Of a DNA stretch of 64,000 bases, positions 25,145-34,192 are shown in pieces; positions within the stretch are counted from its first letter, which is position 1, and each line of letters starts with the position of its first letter. This DNA is from Chlamydiales bacterium. Its GTDB lineage: Bacteria > Chlamydiota > Chlamydiia > Chlamydiales > JARBTQ01. The stretch is from the NCBI GenBank assembly GCA_029240075.1, contig JARBTQ010000003.1, positions 1 to 64,000 of the forward strand, read 5' to 3'. The notes under the pieces are model-generated. The model was not told the DNA's origin, made no database searches, and worked only from the letters and a program-made list of their open reading frames with translations. Made by a program: the position numbers and the translations under genes.

Positions 25145-27478
25145 ATGGCAACAAGCTCTATTGAACTACCTACTTTCAATCCTTTATCCCTTTTAGTAGA
25201 GGAACTTAGGCTCCCTTCCCGCTCTATTGGTGCTGTCATTGATCTATTGGCTGATGGTAATACGGTTCCTTTTATCGCTCGTTACCGTAAAGAGGCTACT
25301 GGAAATTTGGATGAAGTGCAAATTCGCACTATTCAGGAACGCCTAGAATATCTTAAAGAATTAGAAGATCGTAGGCAAACAATCCTCAAATCGATAGAGG
25401 AGCAAGGAAAACTTACGGATGAATTGCGTAAGCAAATTTTAGAGTGTAAAGCAAAAAATACTTTGGAAGATCTTTACTTGCCTTACAAGCCTAAAAGAAG
25501 AACTAAAGCTATGATTGCGCGTGAGAAAGGATTAGATCCATTAGCTCAGCGTATCTTGGAACAACCCTTGAAAGGAGATCCAGAAGAAGAGGCATTAGCT
25601 TTTGTTAATCAAGAAAAAGGTGTTGCCGATGTCAAAGCTGCTTTAGCTGGAGCTCGAGATATTGTAGCTGAAGTTATCTCAGAAAGGGCAGACATTCGTA
25701 GTATGGTGAGGACAACATTTGCAGAAGAGGGGACTTTATATTCAAAGGTAGCTCCAGGTAAAGAGAAAGAACCAACTAAATTCGAACAATACTACGATTT
25801 TTCAGAATCAGTTTCAAAGATACCATCACATCGCTATCTAGCTATAAGACGTGGTGAGCAAGAGGGAGTTCTACAACTTGAGATTCAAGTCGATATGGAT
25901 GCGGTACTAAGGCAAATAGAAAAAATGAATTCCCTCAACAGTCAATCCCTATTTGCAGGGCAGTTAAAGATTGCAGTGGAAGATAGTTATAAGAGACTAA
26001 TCGCTCCTAGTGTGGAAACGGATGTACGCGTTGATTTGAAGATGCGCTCAGACCTATCCGCTGTGGAAATTTTTGCCCAAAATTTGCGAAATTTATTGTT
26101 AGCAGCTCCGTTAGGGGAAAGATGTGTTATTGGAATTGACCCAGGGATACGTACAGGTTGTAAATGCGCTGTCGTCGATAGTACAGGTAAATATCTCGAT
26201 AATATGACTATTTATATATCTCAAGGAAAAGCAGCCGAAGAAAGAGCAAAAGATCAAATTTTAGCTTTCCTTAAGAAATATAATAACACTTTTGCAATTG
26301 CTATAGGAAACGGTACAGGAAGCCGAGAGACAGAAGCTTTTATTAAAGAGACGTTGGCAGTTGCTAGTCTAAAACAAATTATAGTTGTTTCAGTTAATGA
26401 GGCAGGGGCTAGTGTCTATAGTGCATCAGATGTTGCTAGAGAAGAGTTTCCAGAATTAGATCTTACAATAAGAGGTGCAATTTCTATTGCACGTCGCTTG
26501 CAAGATCCATTAGCAGAACTTGTAAAAATTGATCCTAAATCGATAGGTGTAGGGCAGTATCAGCACGATGTTTATCAACAATTATTACAAGATAAGTTAA
26601 GTAACGTGGTTGAAAGTTGCGTAAACCATGTGGGGGTAGAATTAAATACAGCAAGTGCTCCTTTACTAGCTCATGTAGCTGGAATTGGAGAGTCATTAGC
26701 TAAACGGATTGTTCAACATCGTGAACAGAATGGACCTTTTAATAGTCGCCAGCAATTACTACAGGTAAAAGGACTTGGTGCAAAGACTTTCGAGCAAGCA
26801 GCAGGTTTTTTACGTGTACGTGCAGGTTCCAACCCTCTTGATGCTTCTGCTGTGCATCCAGAGAGATATAAGTTAGTAGAACAGATTGCCAGAGATAACC
26901 AAGTCTCTCTTGAGGATTTAATCGGCAAGACAAGTCTCATTAATACTATAGATATGAAGCGGTATATTACCAATGAAGTTGGTGAACTGACGTTAAGAGA
27001 TATTATGGAAGAGTTAAGAAAGCCGGGAAGAGACCCTCGTGCTGAATTTGAAAGACCGCAATTCCGTGAAGATATTTTAACTCTTGAAGATCTTAAACCT
27101 GGAATGGAATTAGAAGGGATTGTCACAAATGTCGCCGCATTTGGTGCTTTTGTGGATATAGGCGTTCATCAAGATGGCTTAATTCATGTGTCTGCTTTAT
27201 CTAATCAATTTGTAAGTGATCCTCATGAAGTGGTGCAAGTTGGGCAAAAAATCAAAGTTGTTGTTTTGGAAGTTGATCCTGTACGTAAGCGGATTGCACT
27301 AGCTTCAACATTAGTGGGAATGTCTGCTGCTAAGGGAAATAAAGTAGAATCGGCAGGAGATAGGGCAAAGAATTCAAGCCAACCTAAGGATAGGGGAAAT
27401 AAGTTATCTGAAAGCAGTAATAAACCTACTAATAAACCCTCTTTTGGGAATAATCCCTTTGCTAATCTAAAACTATAA
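25145..27478 (+). CDS. tex: Tex, S1-domain RNA-binding transcription accessory protein
   Basis: 777 residues, standard length. Domains in order: N-terminal helical Tex domain (GNTVPFIARYRKEATGNLDE near 37-56, the family hallmark), YqgF/RNase-H-like domain near 330-450 (IGIDPGIRTGCKCAVVD), helix-hairpin-helix pair near 500-560 (VAGIGESLAKRIVQHRE, VKGLGAKTFEQAAGFLR), and an S1 domain near 650-725 (GMELEGIVTNVAAFGAFVDI, ending DPVRKRIALA). A lysine/serine/asparagine-rich tail of about 50 residues follows. Tex binds nucleic acid and affects transcription and stress or toxin expression in other bacteria. Probably co-transcribed with the aminopeptidase ten bases downstream. Confidence 0.96.
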   Translation: MATSSIELPTFNPLSLLVEELRLPSRSIGAVIDLLADGNTVPFIARYRKEATGNLDEVQIRTIQERLEYLKELEDRRQTILKSIEEQGKLTDELRKQILECKAKNTLEDLYLPYKPKRRTKAMIAREKGLDPLAQRILEQPLKGDPEEEALAFVNQEKGVADVKAALAGARDIVAEVISERADIRSMVRTTFAEEGTLYSKVAPGKEKEPTKFEQYYDFSESVSKIPSHRYLAIRRGEQEGVLQLEIQVDMDAVLRQIEKMNSLNSQSLFAGQLKIAVEDSYKRLIAPSVETDVRVDLKMRSDLSAVEIFAQNLRNLLLAAPLGERCVIGIDPGIRTGCKCAVVDSTGKYLDNMTIYISQGKAAEERAKDQILAFLKKYNNTFAIAIGNGTGSRETEAFIKETLAVASLKQIIVVSVNEAGASVYSASDVAREEFPELDLTIRGAISIARRLQDPLAELVKIDPKSIGVGQYQHDVYQQLLQDKLSNVVESCVNHVGVELNTASAPLLAHVAGIGESLAKRIVQHREQNGPFNSRQQLLQVKGLGAKTFEQAAGFLRVRAGSNPLDASAVHPERYKLVEQIARDNQVSLEDLIGKTSLINTIDMKRYITNEVGELTLRDIMEELRKPGRDPRAEFERPQFREDILTLEDLKPGMELEGIVTNVAAFGAFVDIGVHQDGLIHVSALSNQFVSDPHEVVQVGQKIKVVVLEVDPVRKRIALASTLVGMSAAKGNKVESAGDRAKNSSQPKDRGNKLSESSNKPTNKPSFGNNPFANLKL

Positions 27479-27487
27479 GGAAGTGCT

Positions 27488-28723
27488 ATGCAATTTGAGC
27501 AACAATTAGAAAATTACGCAAATTTACTAGTCGTCCACGGGCTTAATGTCCAGCCTGGCCAGATTGTAAATATTAGTACAGAAGTGATCCATAGAGAATT
27601 AGCTTTTCTCATTGCAAAAAAAGCTTATGCAAGGGGTGCTAAATGGGTTAACATCGATTTAGCAGAACCTAGACTTGAAAAAGAGCGAGTAAAAGCTTCT
27701 GCCGAGGAGGATCTAAAATTTGTTTCACGTTATATTCCTATTAAATATGAAGAGCTTGTAGATAGTTGTGCTGCTAATCTTAAATTAATTGGTCCAGAGT
27801 TTCCAGATATCCTTAGTGATACTGACCCTAAAAAACTTAATTTAATGCGTGTACAGTACCGCAAAGCCCTTAAATATTTTTATGAAGAGGGAATAGGGAA
27901 GTCAAAGGTGCATTGGACCGTTGCCGCTGCCGCTACACCTGCTTGGGGGCAAAAGGTTTTTCCTCATCTCAATCCAGAGCAGGCATGCCAAGAGTTATGG
28001 AAAAATATATTCAAAATGTGTCGAGCTGATCGAGCTGATTATTTAGAAGCTTGGAAAAAACATAACGAAACTTTACACAAACGAGCTAAGTATCTTACAG
28101 ATCTTCAAATCAAAGAACTTCATTTTATAGGGCCGGAGACAGATTTAATCGTTGAGTTATCTCCAAGAGCTCTTTTTAAAGGTGGCACAGATACAGGAGC
28201 TCGAGGTGTTGACTATGAGCCCAATATTCCTACAGAAGAATGTTTTACTACTCCCGACTACCGCAAAACCCGCGGGAAAGTCAAAGTGACTCGCCCTTTT
28301 GAAATCAATGGGATCATGATCAAAGACTTACATGTTGAATTTAAAGATGGCTCAATTTCCTATTTTAAAGCTTCTGAGGGGGAAGAGACTTTTCGAGAGT
28401 ATATTAACAGTGATGAAGGGGCTAAGCGTTTAGGCGAAGTTGCATTAGTAGGTATAGACTCCCCCATCTATCAAACAGGGCTTGTGTTTGAAGAGATTTT
28501 ATTTGATGAGAATGCTGCTTGTCATATAGCAGTAGGATCTGCTTACAAGTTTTGTATAAAGGATGGCGATAAATTAACAGATGATGAATGCCTATTAATT
28601 GGATGCAATGAAAGTACAGCTCATACAGATATGATGATCTCATCAGAAGAGGTTGACGTAATAGTTAGTACTTATGAAGGTCGTAAGATCAAGCTTATTG
28701 AAAGAGGGCAATGGAAGATTTGA
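27488..28723 (+). CDS. M29-family metalloaminopeptidase
   Basis: 411 residues, the usual size for M29 (AmpS/PepS/T) aminopeptidases, which release N-terminal residues from peptides in the cytosol. The N-terminal domain has the family's FEQQLENYANLLVVHGLNVQ start; the metal site region is present as NIPTEECFTTPDYRKTRG (metal-binding glutamates near residue 255), together with EGEETFREYI and the late AHTDMMIS block (His near 380). AAGGAAG precedes the ATG. It follows tex closely, and its stop TGA shares a base with the ATG of the next small gene, so three genes likely form an operon. Confidence 0.92.
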   Translation: MQFEQQLENYANLLVVHGLNVQPGQIVNISTEVIHRELAFLIAKKAYARGAKWVNIDLAEPRLEKERVKASAEEDLKFVSRYIPIKYEELVDSCAANLKLIGPEFPDILSDTDPKKLNLMRVQYRKALKYFYEEGIGKSKVHWTVAAAATPAWGQKVFPHLNPEQACQELWKNIFKMCRADRADYLEAWKKHNETLHKRAKYLTDLQIKELHFIGPETDLIVELSPRALFKGGTDTGARGVDYEPNIPTEECFTTPDYRKTRGKVKVTRPFEINGIMIKDLHVEFKDGSISYFKASEGEETFREYINSDEGAKRLGEVALVGIDSPIYQTGLVFEEILFDENAACHIAVGSAYKFCIKDGDKLTDDECLLIGCNESTAHTDMMISSEEVDVIVSTYEGRKIKLIERGQWKI

Positions 28724-28938
28724 TGGATTCTAAGAATAATACTAAGTGGTCAGTAGCTAAATTATTACGATATAGTTTTTTAGCAGTTATTTGTATGATC
28801 ATTGTGACTTCTAAAAATGATCCACAAGATCAATTTGCATTCATCTTCATTGTAGGAGGGTGTTTATCAGCAATTTATTTTATGAGGCGCTTGGTACGAC
28901 GATATACTCCAGATGAAACACAGATAGATAATCAATAA
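28723..28938 (+). CDS. Small two-helix membrane protein
   Basis: 71 residues from the ATG at 28723, which overlaps the preceding TGA stop by one base and has GGAAG five bases upstream; the in-frame ATG at 28711 is possible but its ribosome binding site is too close. Two hydrophobic helices (about 13-28, LLRYSFLAVICMIIVT, and 36-54, FAFIFIVGGCLSAIYFM) are separated by a short polar turn (SKNDPQDQ), and the C-terminus is basic then acidic. No family recognised. Coupling to the aminopeptidase gene suggests co-expression. Confidence 0.65.
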   Translation: MDSKNNTKWSVAKLLRYSFLAVICMIIVTSKNDPQDQFAFIFIVGGCLSAIYFMRRLVRRYTPDETQIDNQ

Positions 28939-28971
28939 AAAATATTCTAATACATTATAAGGTTTGAGGTC

Positions 28972-30375
28972 ATGCAAAGGCGATTTGATATAGCTGTCAT
29001 TGGCGGAGGTCCAGGCGGATACGTTGCAGCCATTAGAGCTGCTAAAGATGGGAAAAAGACAGTGGCCCTTATTGAGGCTGAACATATGGGGGGGACATGC
29101 CTTAATTGGGGCTGTATCCCTACTAAGACATTAATTGCAAATGCTGAGGTATTGCATAAAATTCGCCATGCCGAAGAATTTGGTATCTCTACGGGGAAAA
29201 TCTCTTTTGACTTTGCTAAAATGAGTGAGCGCAAGGATAAAGTTGTGCAGGGAATTCGGCAGAGTTTAGAACAATTAATTGCAGCTCATAAAATCACTGT
29301 TTTGCGTGGTCGTGGGGAATTTATTTCTCCTCGTGAAATCAAAGTAAAGGGGCAAGACCATGAAATCATTTATGCTGAAAAAACCATTATTGCAACAGGG
29401 TCTCAACCTCGTAATGTTCCAGCTTTTCCTTTTGACCATGAATTGATCCATTCATCCTCCTCAATTTTAGGGTTAAAACAGCTGCCAAAGAGCTTGGTTA
29501 TTATTGGTGGTGGGGTCATCGGGTGTGAGTTCGCTTCTCTATATCAAGAAATGGGTGTTGAAGTTACAATTCTTGAGGCTTTACCCTCCATTCTCTCTTT
29601 AGAGGCAAAGGATATTTCTAAATATTTAACACAAGCTCTACAGAGAAGGGGTATTACAATCAAGACAGACGTGAAGGTAGAAAGGATCGATAAAAGTACT
29701 GGAGGGGTTTCTGTCGTTCTAGTGGGAGGGGAAAAGATTGAATCAGAAATGGCTTTAGTGGCTGTGGGACGTAAACTCAATACCGATAGTCTAGGACTTG
29801 AAAAAGCTGGTATTGCTACAACTCCACAAAGTGTGATTCCTGTGAATGATAAAATGGAAACTTCCGTAGCTGGAATCTACGCGATTGGAGACATTACTGC
29901 AAAAATGATGTTGGCTCATGTGGCCTCCCATCAGGGAATTGTTGCTGCAGATAATGCTCTAGGAAAGACTGCTTATATGCATTACAATGCGATCCCTTCA
30001 ATTATTTTCACTCATCCGGAGGTTGCTTCTGTGGGAATGAGTTTGGAAAAAGCTTTAGAGTTTGGCTATCAAGCGAAAGTAGGAAAATTTCCTTTTCATG
30101 CTCTTGGCAAAGCGCAAGCTGCTATTGAAACAGAAGGATTTGCTCAAGTTGTTATTGATGAGAAGACAGGACAAATTTTGGGGGCTCAAGTAATCGGAGA
30201 GCAAGCTTCTAGTTTAATTGCCGAAATGGGATTGGCAATAGCGCAAGAGCTTACTGTAGAGTCTGTCGCGGATACAGTGCATGCTCACCCCTCCTTGCCA
30301 GAAGCTTGGTTGGAAGCAGCCTTAATGTCACGTGAAATGGCGATCCATTTGCCACCTAAAAATAAAGCTCGCTAA
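28972..30375 (+). CDS. lpdA: Dihydrolipoyl dehydrogenase (E3)
   Basis: FAD enzyme that reoxidises dihydrolipoyl groups of 2-oxoacid dehydrogenase complexes and of GcvH, reducing NAD. 467 residues. FAD-binding GGGPGGYVAAIRAA at 11-24, redox-active disulfide in GGTCLNWGCIPTK (Cys43, Cys48), NAD-binding VIIGGGVIGCEFASLY near 178, second FAD motif GIYAIGDI near 305, and the catalytic His-Glu pair in HAHPSLPEAWLEA near 440. The lipoyl synthase gene follows after eleven bases; I recall lpdA-lipA as neighbours in Chlamydia too. Confidence 0.96.
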   Translation: MQRRFDIAVIGGGPGGYVAAIRAAKDGKKTVALIEAEHMGGTCLNWGCIPTKTLIANAEVLHKIRHAEEFGISTGKISFDFAKMSERKDKVVQGIRQSLEQLIAAHKITVLRGRGEFISPREIKVKGQDHEIIYAEKTIIATGSQPRNVPAFPFDHELIHSSSSILGLKQLPKSLVIIGGGVIGCEFASLYQEMGVEVTILEALPSILSLEAKDISKYLTQALQRRGITIKTDVKVERIDKSTGGVSVVLVGGEKIESEMALVAVGRKLNTDSLGLEKAGIATTPQSVIPVNDKMETSVAGIYAIGDITAKMMLAHVASHQGIVAADNALGKTAYMHYNAIPSIIFTHPEVASVGMSLEKALEFGYQAKVGKFPFHALGKAQAAIETEGFAQVVIDEKTGQILGAQVIGEQASSLIAEMGLAIAQELTVESVADTVHAHPSLPEAWLEAALMSREMAIHLPPKNKAR

Positions 30376-30386
30376 ATTTTATCTAT

Positions 30387-31373
30387 ATGGCATGCAGTAA
30401 TATGGCTCAAAAAGAACTTTTTAATAATCGTCCAGTCATAAAAAGAGTTGCCAAACTTCCTCCTAATCCCGAGGCTCATGCTCAAGAAGGGAATGTTAAA
30501 GTGGGGCGCTTCCCATCCTGGCTGCATCGTAGATTGCCACGTGGTACAGGTTTGCAGGATACACAATCTATTTTGCGTTCCCATAAGCTTAATACCGTAT
30601 GTGAAGAGGCAAAATGTCCTAATCGTTTTGAATGTCATTCAAAGAAAACAGCAACATTTTTAACGATGGGAAAAGATTGTACGCGTAATTGTGGATTTTG
30701 TGATATCGACTTTGCTAAGAATCCTAAACCTTTAGAAGAAGATGAGCCACAAAGGATTGCCGCAGCTGTACGTGATCTGGGCTTAAATCATGTGGTCTTG
30801 ACAATGGTAGCGCGGGATGACCTTGAGGATGGTGGAGCTACACAGTTAGCTAAAATTATTACGGAAGTTCGCTCCCTTTCTCCAAGAATGAGTATAGAGG
30901 TGCTAGTATCTGATTTTGAAGGAAAAGAAAGTTCTTTAGATACCATATTAGCTGCACGACCTGATATATTTAATCACAATATCGAAACCGTACGGGAACT
31001 AACGCCGCGTGTGCGCAATAAAGCAACCTATGACCGTACTCTTTTCGTCTTGGACTACGTTAAGCAACATGCGACCTATCCTGTTTGGATTAAGTCTGGC
31101 ATTATGGCAGGATTAGGGGAAACGGAGGAACAAATGCAGCAAACTATTCGAGATTTAAAAGCGGTCGGGTGTGATATTATAACAATGGGACAATATTTGC
31201 AGCCTAACCCTCGTAAGTTGCTCGTAAAAGCTTTTATCTCTCCTGACCAATTCAAGAGATATGAAGATTATGGGAACAGTATAGGGATTAAGCATATGTA
31301 CTGCGGTCCTTTTGTTCGCTCTAGCTACAACGCAGACCTGATTAAAGATCAAATTGAAAAAAGTCTCTGTTGA
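30387..31373 (+). CDS. lipA: Lipoyl synthase
   Basis: Radical-SAM enzyme that inserts two sulfurs into octanoyl groups on lipoyl domains. 328 residues. Auxiliary cluster motif C-x4-C-x5-C at Cys72, Cys77 and Cys83 (CEEAKCPNRFEC) and radical-SAM motif C-x3-C-x2-C at Cys98, Cys102 and Cys105 (CTRNCGFC) are both intact; the third auxiliary ligand serine is in PFVRSSYNAD near the end. The N-terminus has several possible starts (residues 1 and 6 are both Met). Together with lplA at 50658 it gives the cell both synthesis and salvage routes to lipoylation. Confidence 0.96.
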   Translation: MACSNMAQKELFNNRPVIKRVAKLPPNPEAHAQEGNVKVGRFPSWLHRRLPRGTGLQDTQSILRSHKLNTVCEEAKCPNRFECHSKKTATFLTMGKDCTRNCGFCDIDFAKNPKPLEEDEPQRIAAAVRDLGLNHVVLTMVARDDLEDGGATQLAKIITEVRSLSPRMSIEVLVSDFEGKESSLDTILAARPDIFNHNIETVRELTPRVRNKATYDRTLFVLDYVKQHATYPVWIKSGIMAGLGETEEQMQQTIRDLKAVGCDIITMGQYLQPNPRKLLVKAFISPDQFKRYEDYGNSIGIKHMYCGPFVRSSYNADLIKDQIEKSLC

Positions 31374-31404
31374 AAGAGGCTTAAATTATCTGCCAAAAGT
31401 ACTC

Positions 31405-31465
31405 TTAATGTTGCTGTAGACTTATAGGTAAGGAAAAGTAGCTTTCTGGATGGTAGATTAATATG
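31405..31465 (-). pseudogene. Scrap of an F-box/DUF4116 paralogue 3' end
   Basis: On the minus strand this reads VLILIYHPESYFSLPISLQQ and then a stop. The neighbouring intact F-box gene has HHPESYFSLATDLQQ near its C-terminus, and about 25 bases (AAGGAAAAGTAGCTTTCTGG and a few more) are identical at 31432-31456 and 32829-32853. The rest of the paralogue is gone. Confidence 0.65.
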
Positions 31466-31573
31466 AGTACGCTGGGAAAAGAAAGCCGTTAACTATTTGG
31501 CCCTTCTCCATTTTACTTGTGCCTATATCTGCGTCTAAGCTCAAATGAACTTGTTAGAAAATCTTTAGAAGTG

Positions 31574-31604
31574 GTCTTGCTATTATTCTGTTTAATAGCA
31601 AGAC
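31574..31604. terminator. Perfect hairpin after the coiled-coil gene
   Basis: GTCTTGCTATT (31574-31584) pairs perfectly with AATAGCAAGAC (31594-31604), loop of nine bases, located 16 bases past the stop of the minus-strand coiled-coil gene. No U-run follows on either strand, so a terminator or 3'-end stabiliser is inferred from position. Confidence 0.5.
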
Positions 31605-31619
31605 TTAATAAGAAAGAAA

Positions 31620-32579
31620 TTACAGATTAAGTGCTTTGAGCTGCGTTTGCCATTGTGTGTATTGATTAATCAAATTAGTAATCTGTATTCCTTTAGTTTG
31701 TAGAGCCGTTTGCTTTTGCTTGAGCTTACCGCTAAAATTTCGACTTATCTGTTCTCTTTTTTCAATTTCGGCACGGCGCTGTGCTGATTCGAATTCCTCA
31801 GCTGCAGTTAGCTTTTCACCTGCTTCTATCTTTTTTGCGTTCTGTTTTACTGAATCAACGAAGCTAGGGCCATTGTCCATACCGCACAGTAAGAAGTCTG
31901 GCTGCATTGTTAGTTCTATACGCATTCTCATGTTTAGCTCATCAAGTTGGCTTTCATGCATCGCTATTGCAAAATCTATTCCTCTTGCTAAGTTTTTAAA
32001 ATTAAAACTTTTTAACTCTTGGAGAATAGCATTGGCTTCTTTTGCCCCTTCGATAAACTCTTGTGGAACGATTTTTTTATCGTATTTATTATCATTTTCA
32101 TCCCAACCTGATTCAATTATTTCTGTTTGTGGTGCGAAGATAGCATAATTATTTATAAGTTCAATAATTTTATTAAAAGCTTCTAGTGGAATAATACGAT
32201 GAATGGCATTTAGAGTCTTTAATTGTTGATCTTTCATATATCCATAAATATCCTTACGGAGTATGGCTATAGTTTTGGCCATTTGATGATTTCCCGTATA
32301 AACAGCAATTTTTGCGATCATTTCTTTTGGAAGTTGTGGTGCTTTAACTTCTTCTTTGCCCTTGTTAAATGATTCTATTTTAGCAAAAATTTTGTCTTTC
32401 AAACGATCGATCTTTTCTTGTATTTCACTTTTTATTTCATTATTTCCATTTTCAACTTGGCTTAACTCATGTTGTATGTATAGAACTTCCTCTTTAGAGG
32501 ATGCTTTATTTAATTGTGTTTCAATTTGGTCAAAATAAAAATTATCAAGGCTAATATTAGAGGAAATGGATGAATTCAT
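31620..32579 (-). CDS. Helical hypothetical protein, candidate effector
   Basis: 319 residues, not recognised. Predominantly helical, with charged coiled-coil stretches at about 15-75 (KEEVLYIQHELSQVENGNNE) and 255-315 (EEFESAQRRAEIEKREQISR). The N-terminus is Ser/Asn-rich (MNSSISSNISLDN) and has no signal peptide; no membrane helix. AAAGGAGCC lies just upstream of the ATG. It sits next to the F-box/DUF4116 gene and the paralogue scrap in an accessory stretch, which with its disordered N-terminus is compatible with a secreted protein, though nothing proves it. Confidence 0.65.
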   Translation of the reverse strand: MNSSISSNISLDNFYFDQIETQLNKASSKEEVLYIQHELSQVENGNNEIKSEIQEKIDRLKDKIFAKIESFNKGKEEVKAPQLPKEMIAKIAVYTGNHQMAKTIAILRKDIYGYMKDQQLKTLNAIHRIIPLEAFNKIIELINNYAIFAPQTEIIESGWDENDNKYDKKIVPQEFIEGAKEANAILQELKSFNFKNLARGIDFAIAMHESQLDELNMRMRIELTMQPDFLLCGMDNGPSFVDSVKQNAKKIEAGEKLTAAEEFESAQRRAEIEKREQISRNFSGKLKQKQTALQTKGIQITNLINQYTQWQTQLKALNL

Positions 32580-32764
32580 GAATAGGCTCCTTTTTTAATT
32601 AATTTAAAATAATTATAATTTAATTTTTGTTTATTTTCAATCTTTTTTTATTTTTAATTAATCTAAAATTGAGGAGATGTTTTTATTGAGATTACAGAAG
32701 TGAATTATGGATCTTATGAGTTTCTCTTCTTGAAGTGGATTTAGAAAAAGGCTTATACAAAAAG

Positions 32765-33958
32765 CTATTCCAGCCAAACTAAGCCAGCGGTATGTTTAAT
32801 CCCTGGATCTTGTTGTAGATCCGTGGCCAAGGAAAAGTAGCTTTCTGGATGGTGCAATAATTCTTTAACTATAAAGTCCCGATCTACGATTATTGACAGA
32901 ATCTTATTGTCTAATCGGTGTGCAAAATAATTATCGAATATGCAGCGAATGCTTTTTACGTAGGAATGCTTTTTTTGAGTACTATCCTGCATGGATTTTT
33001 TTAAAGCCTCTAATTGGCCCTTACTCTCTATCTCATGGCGTATTTGTAGTGAAGCGTATTGCAAAGACCAGGGATCTTGCTCATAAGCAGCTAAAACTAT
33101 TTCTAAATCGCTTTTTAGTTGTCTATCTACATATTGTAATGCATCCCCCCAGTTCCTTACAACGGCTAAGGCTACCTCTCGGTCGTGGCTAAAGTCTTTT
33201 ACCGCCTGCTTTCCAAAATGCTGTAGTGGTAGTTTAGCATGGGAGCCTATAGCATAGTCTTTAACACTTACAGTCACGGCATAGTTAAAGTTTAAAAATT
33301 TCAATAAATTTCTACGATCCGTGGCGTGTTGTTTATCTTGTTTCATAAAATAGGTTAAAACGGTGTCCCAGATAAACTCTCCTTGGTAAAGAACAGTTAG
33401 GTAATTACTATTTTGGATCTTATGAATAAGTTTCCAAAATTGTTCAAGGGGTACTGGAGTGCGAGCTAGTTGTGCTAGTTCAAATACAGCTTTTATCTCC
33501 TGCGTATTTGGGAAGTTTTCTTTAAAACTTGCAGGAAGACGAACCAATCGTTCAAATGGAAAGCATTCATATTTAGTTAATTCGGCTATAAAATGTATAA
33601 GGCCTATGCTAAAGTCCCTTTCAGAGCTATAAATTTGATCAAGTAAGTTAACTAAAGTAGTTGAGCCTTTCTTTAGTAATTCGTTCAAAAGTTGCCTATC
33701 AAAAAGGGGGATATAATCCACGATTACACCGCCTACAGGTTTATTCTGTATGATTTTTAAAGCTATTGGAATTTGTTTGAGCAAGGATAAATCGGAAATT
33801 TTTTTTGAAGTTAAATTAAGGTTTTGATGATCTTGCTTATTTAGGAACTTAAAAATATTAATGAGGAGTTCTGCTGGTAGCTTTTCTAAAGAGTAGGGAT
33901 AGGATTGAATAAAATTGTTCGAATCATAGAGGGGAGATAAGTTTACAGAATAAGTCAC
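32765..33958 (-). CDS. F-box protein with DUF4116-like repeats
   Basis: 397 residues. An F-box-like domain lies at about 24-62: LEKLPAELLINIFKFLNKQD then LNLTSKKISDLSLL, with the LP-E-LL-I--FL pattern of eukaryotic F-boxes that bind SKP1 in SCF ubiquitin ligases. Residues 255-315 (REVALAVVRNWGDALQYVDR, then SDLEIVLAAYEQDPWSLQYA) match DUF4116-type repeats, found mainly in amoeba-infecting bacteria and giant viruses. No signal peptide. I infer a secreted effector that engages host ubiquitination, with the C-terminal repeats recruiting a target. The family is known to be expanded in amoebal chlamydiae. Confidence 0.8.
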   Translation of the reverse strand: MTYSVNLSPLYDSNNFIQSYPYSLEKLPAELLINIFKFLNKQDHQNLNLTSKKISDLSLLKQIPIALKIIQNKPVGGVIVDYIPLFDRQLLNELLKKGSTTLVNLLDQIYSSERDFSIGLIHFIAELTKYECFPFERLVRLPASFKENFPNTQEIKAVFELAQLARTPVPLEQFWKLIHKIQNSNYLTVLYQGEFIWDTVLTYFMKQDKQHATDRRNLLKFLNFNYAVTVSVKDYAIGSHAKLPLQHFGKQAVKDFSHDREVALAVVRNWGDALQYVDRQLKSDLEIVLAAYEQDPWSLQYASLQIRHEIESKGQLEALKKSMQDSTQKKHSYVKSIRCIFDNYFAHRLDNKILSIIVDRDFIVKELLHHPESYFSLATDLQQDPGIKHTAGLVWLE

Positions 33959-34192
33959 GATGGGCTCTCCATATTATATGCCTGCCATTTAACTTTCTCT
34001 TAAAGATAGTCTTGATTTCCCTAGAATTAGCAATGTGGCTTAAATTTATGCTATTAAAATTTTACATACTTTTTTGGGTGATATATTTAACAGAAATTTC
34101 TATGAAATGGGTTATAGAAAAGACTTGCGGCTGAAAATGTTATAGAGTAGTTTAGCAACTTCTGAAATTAGAAAATTGGGGTATATATACAA

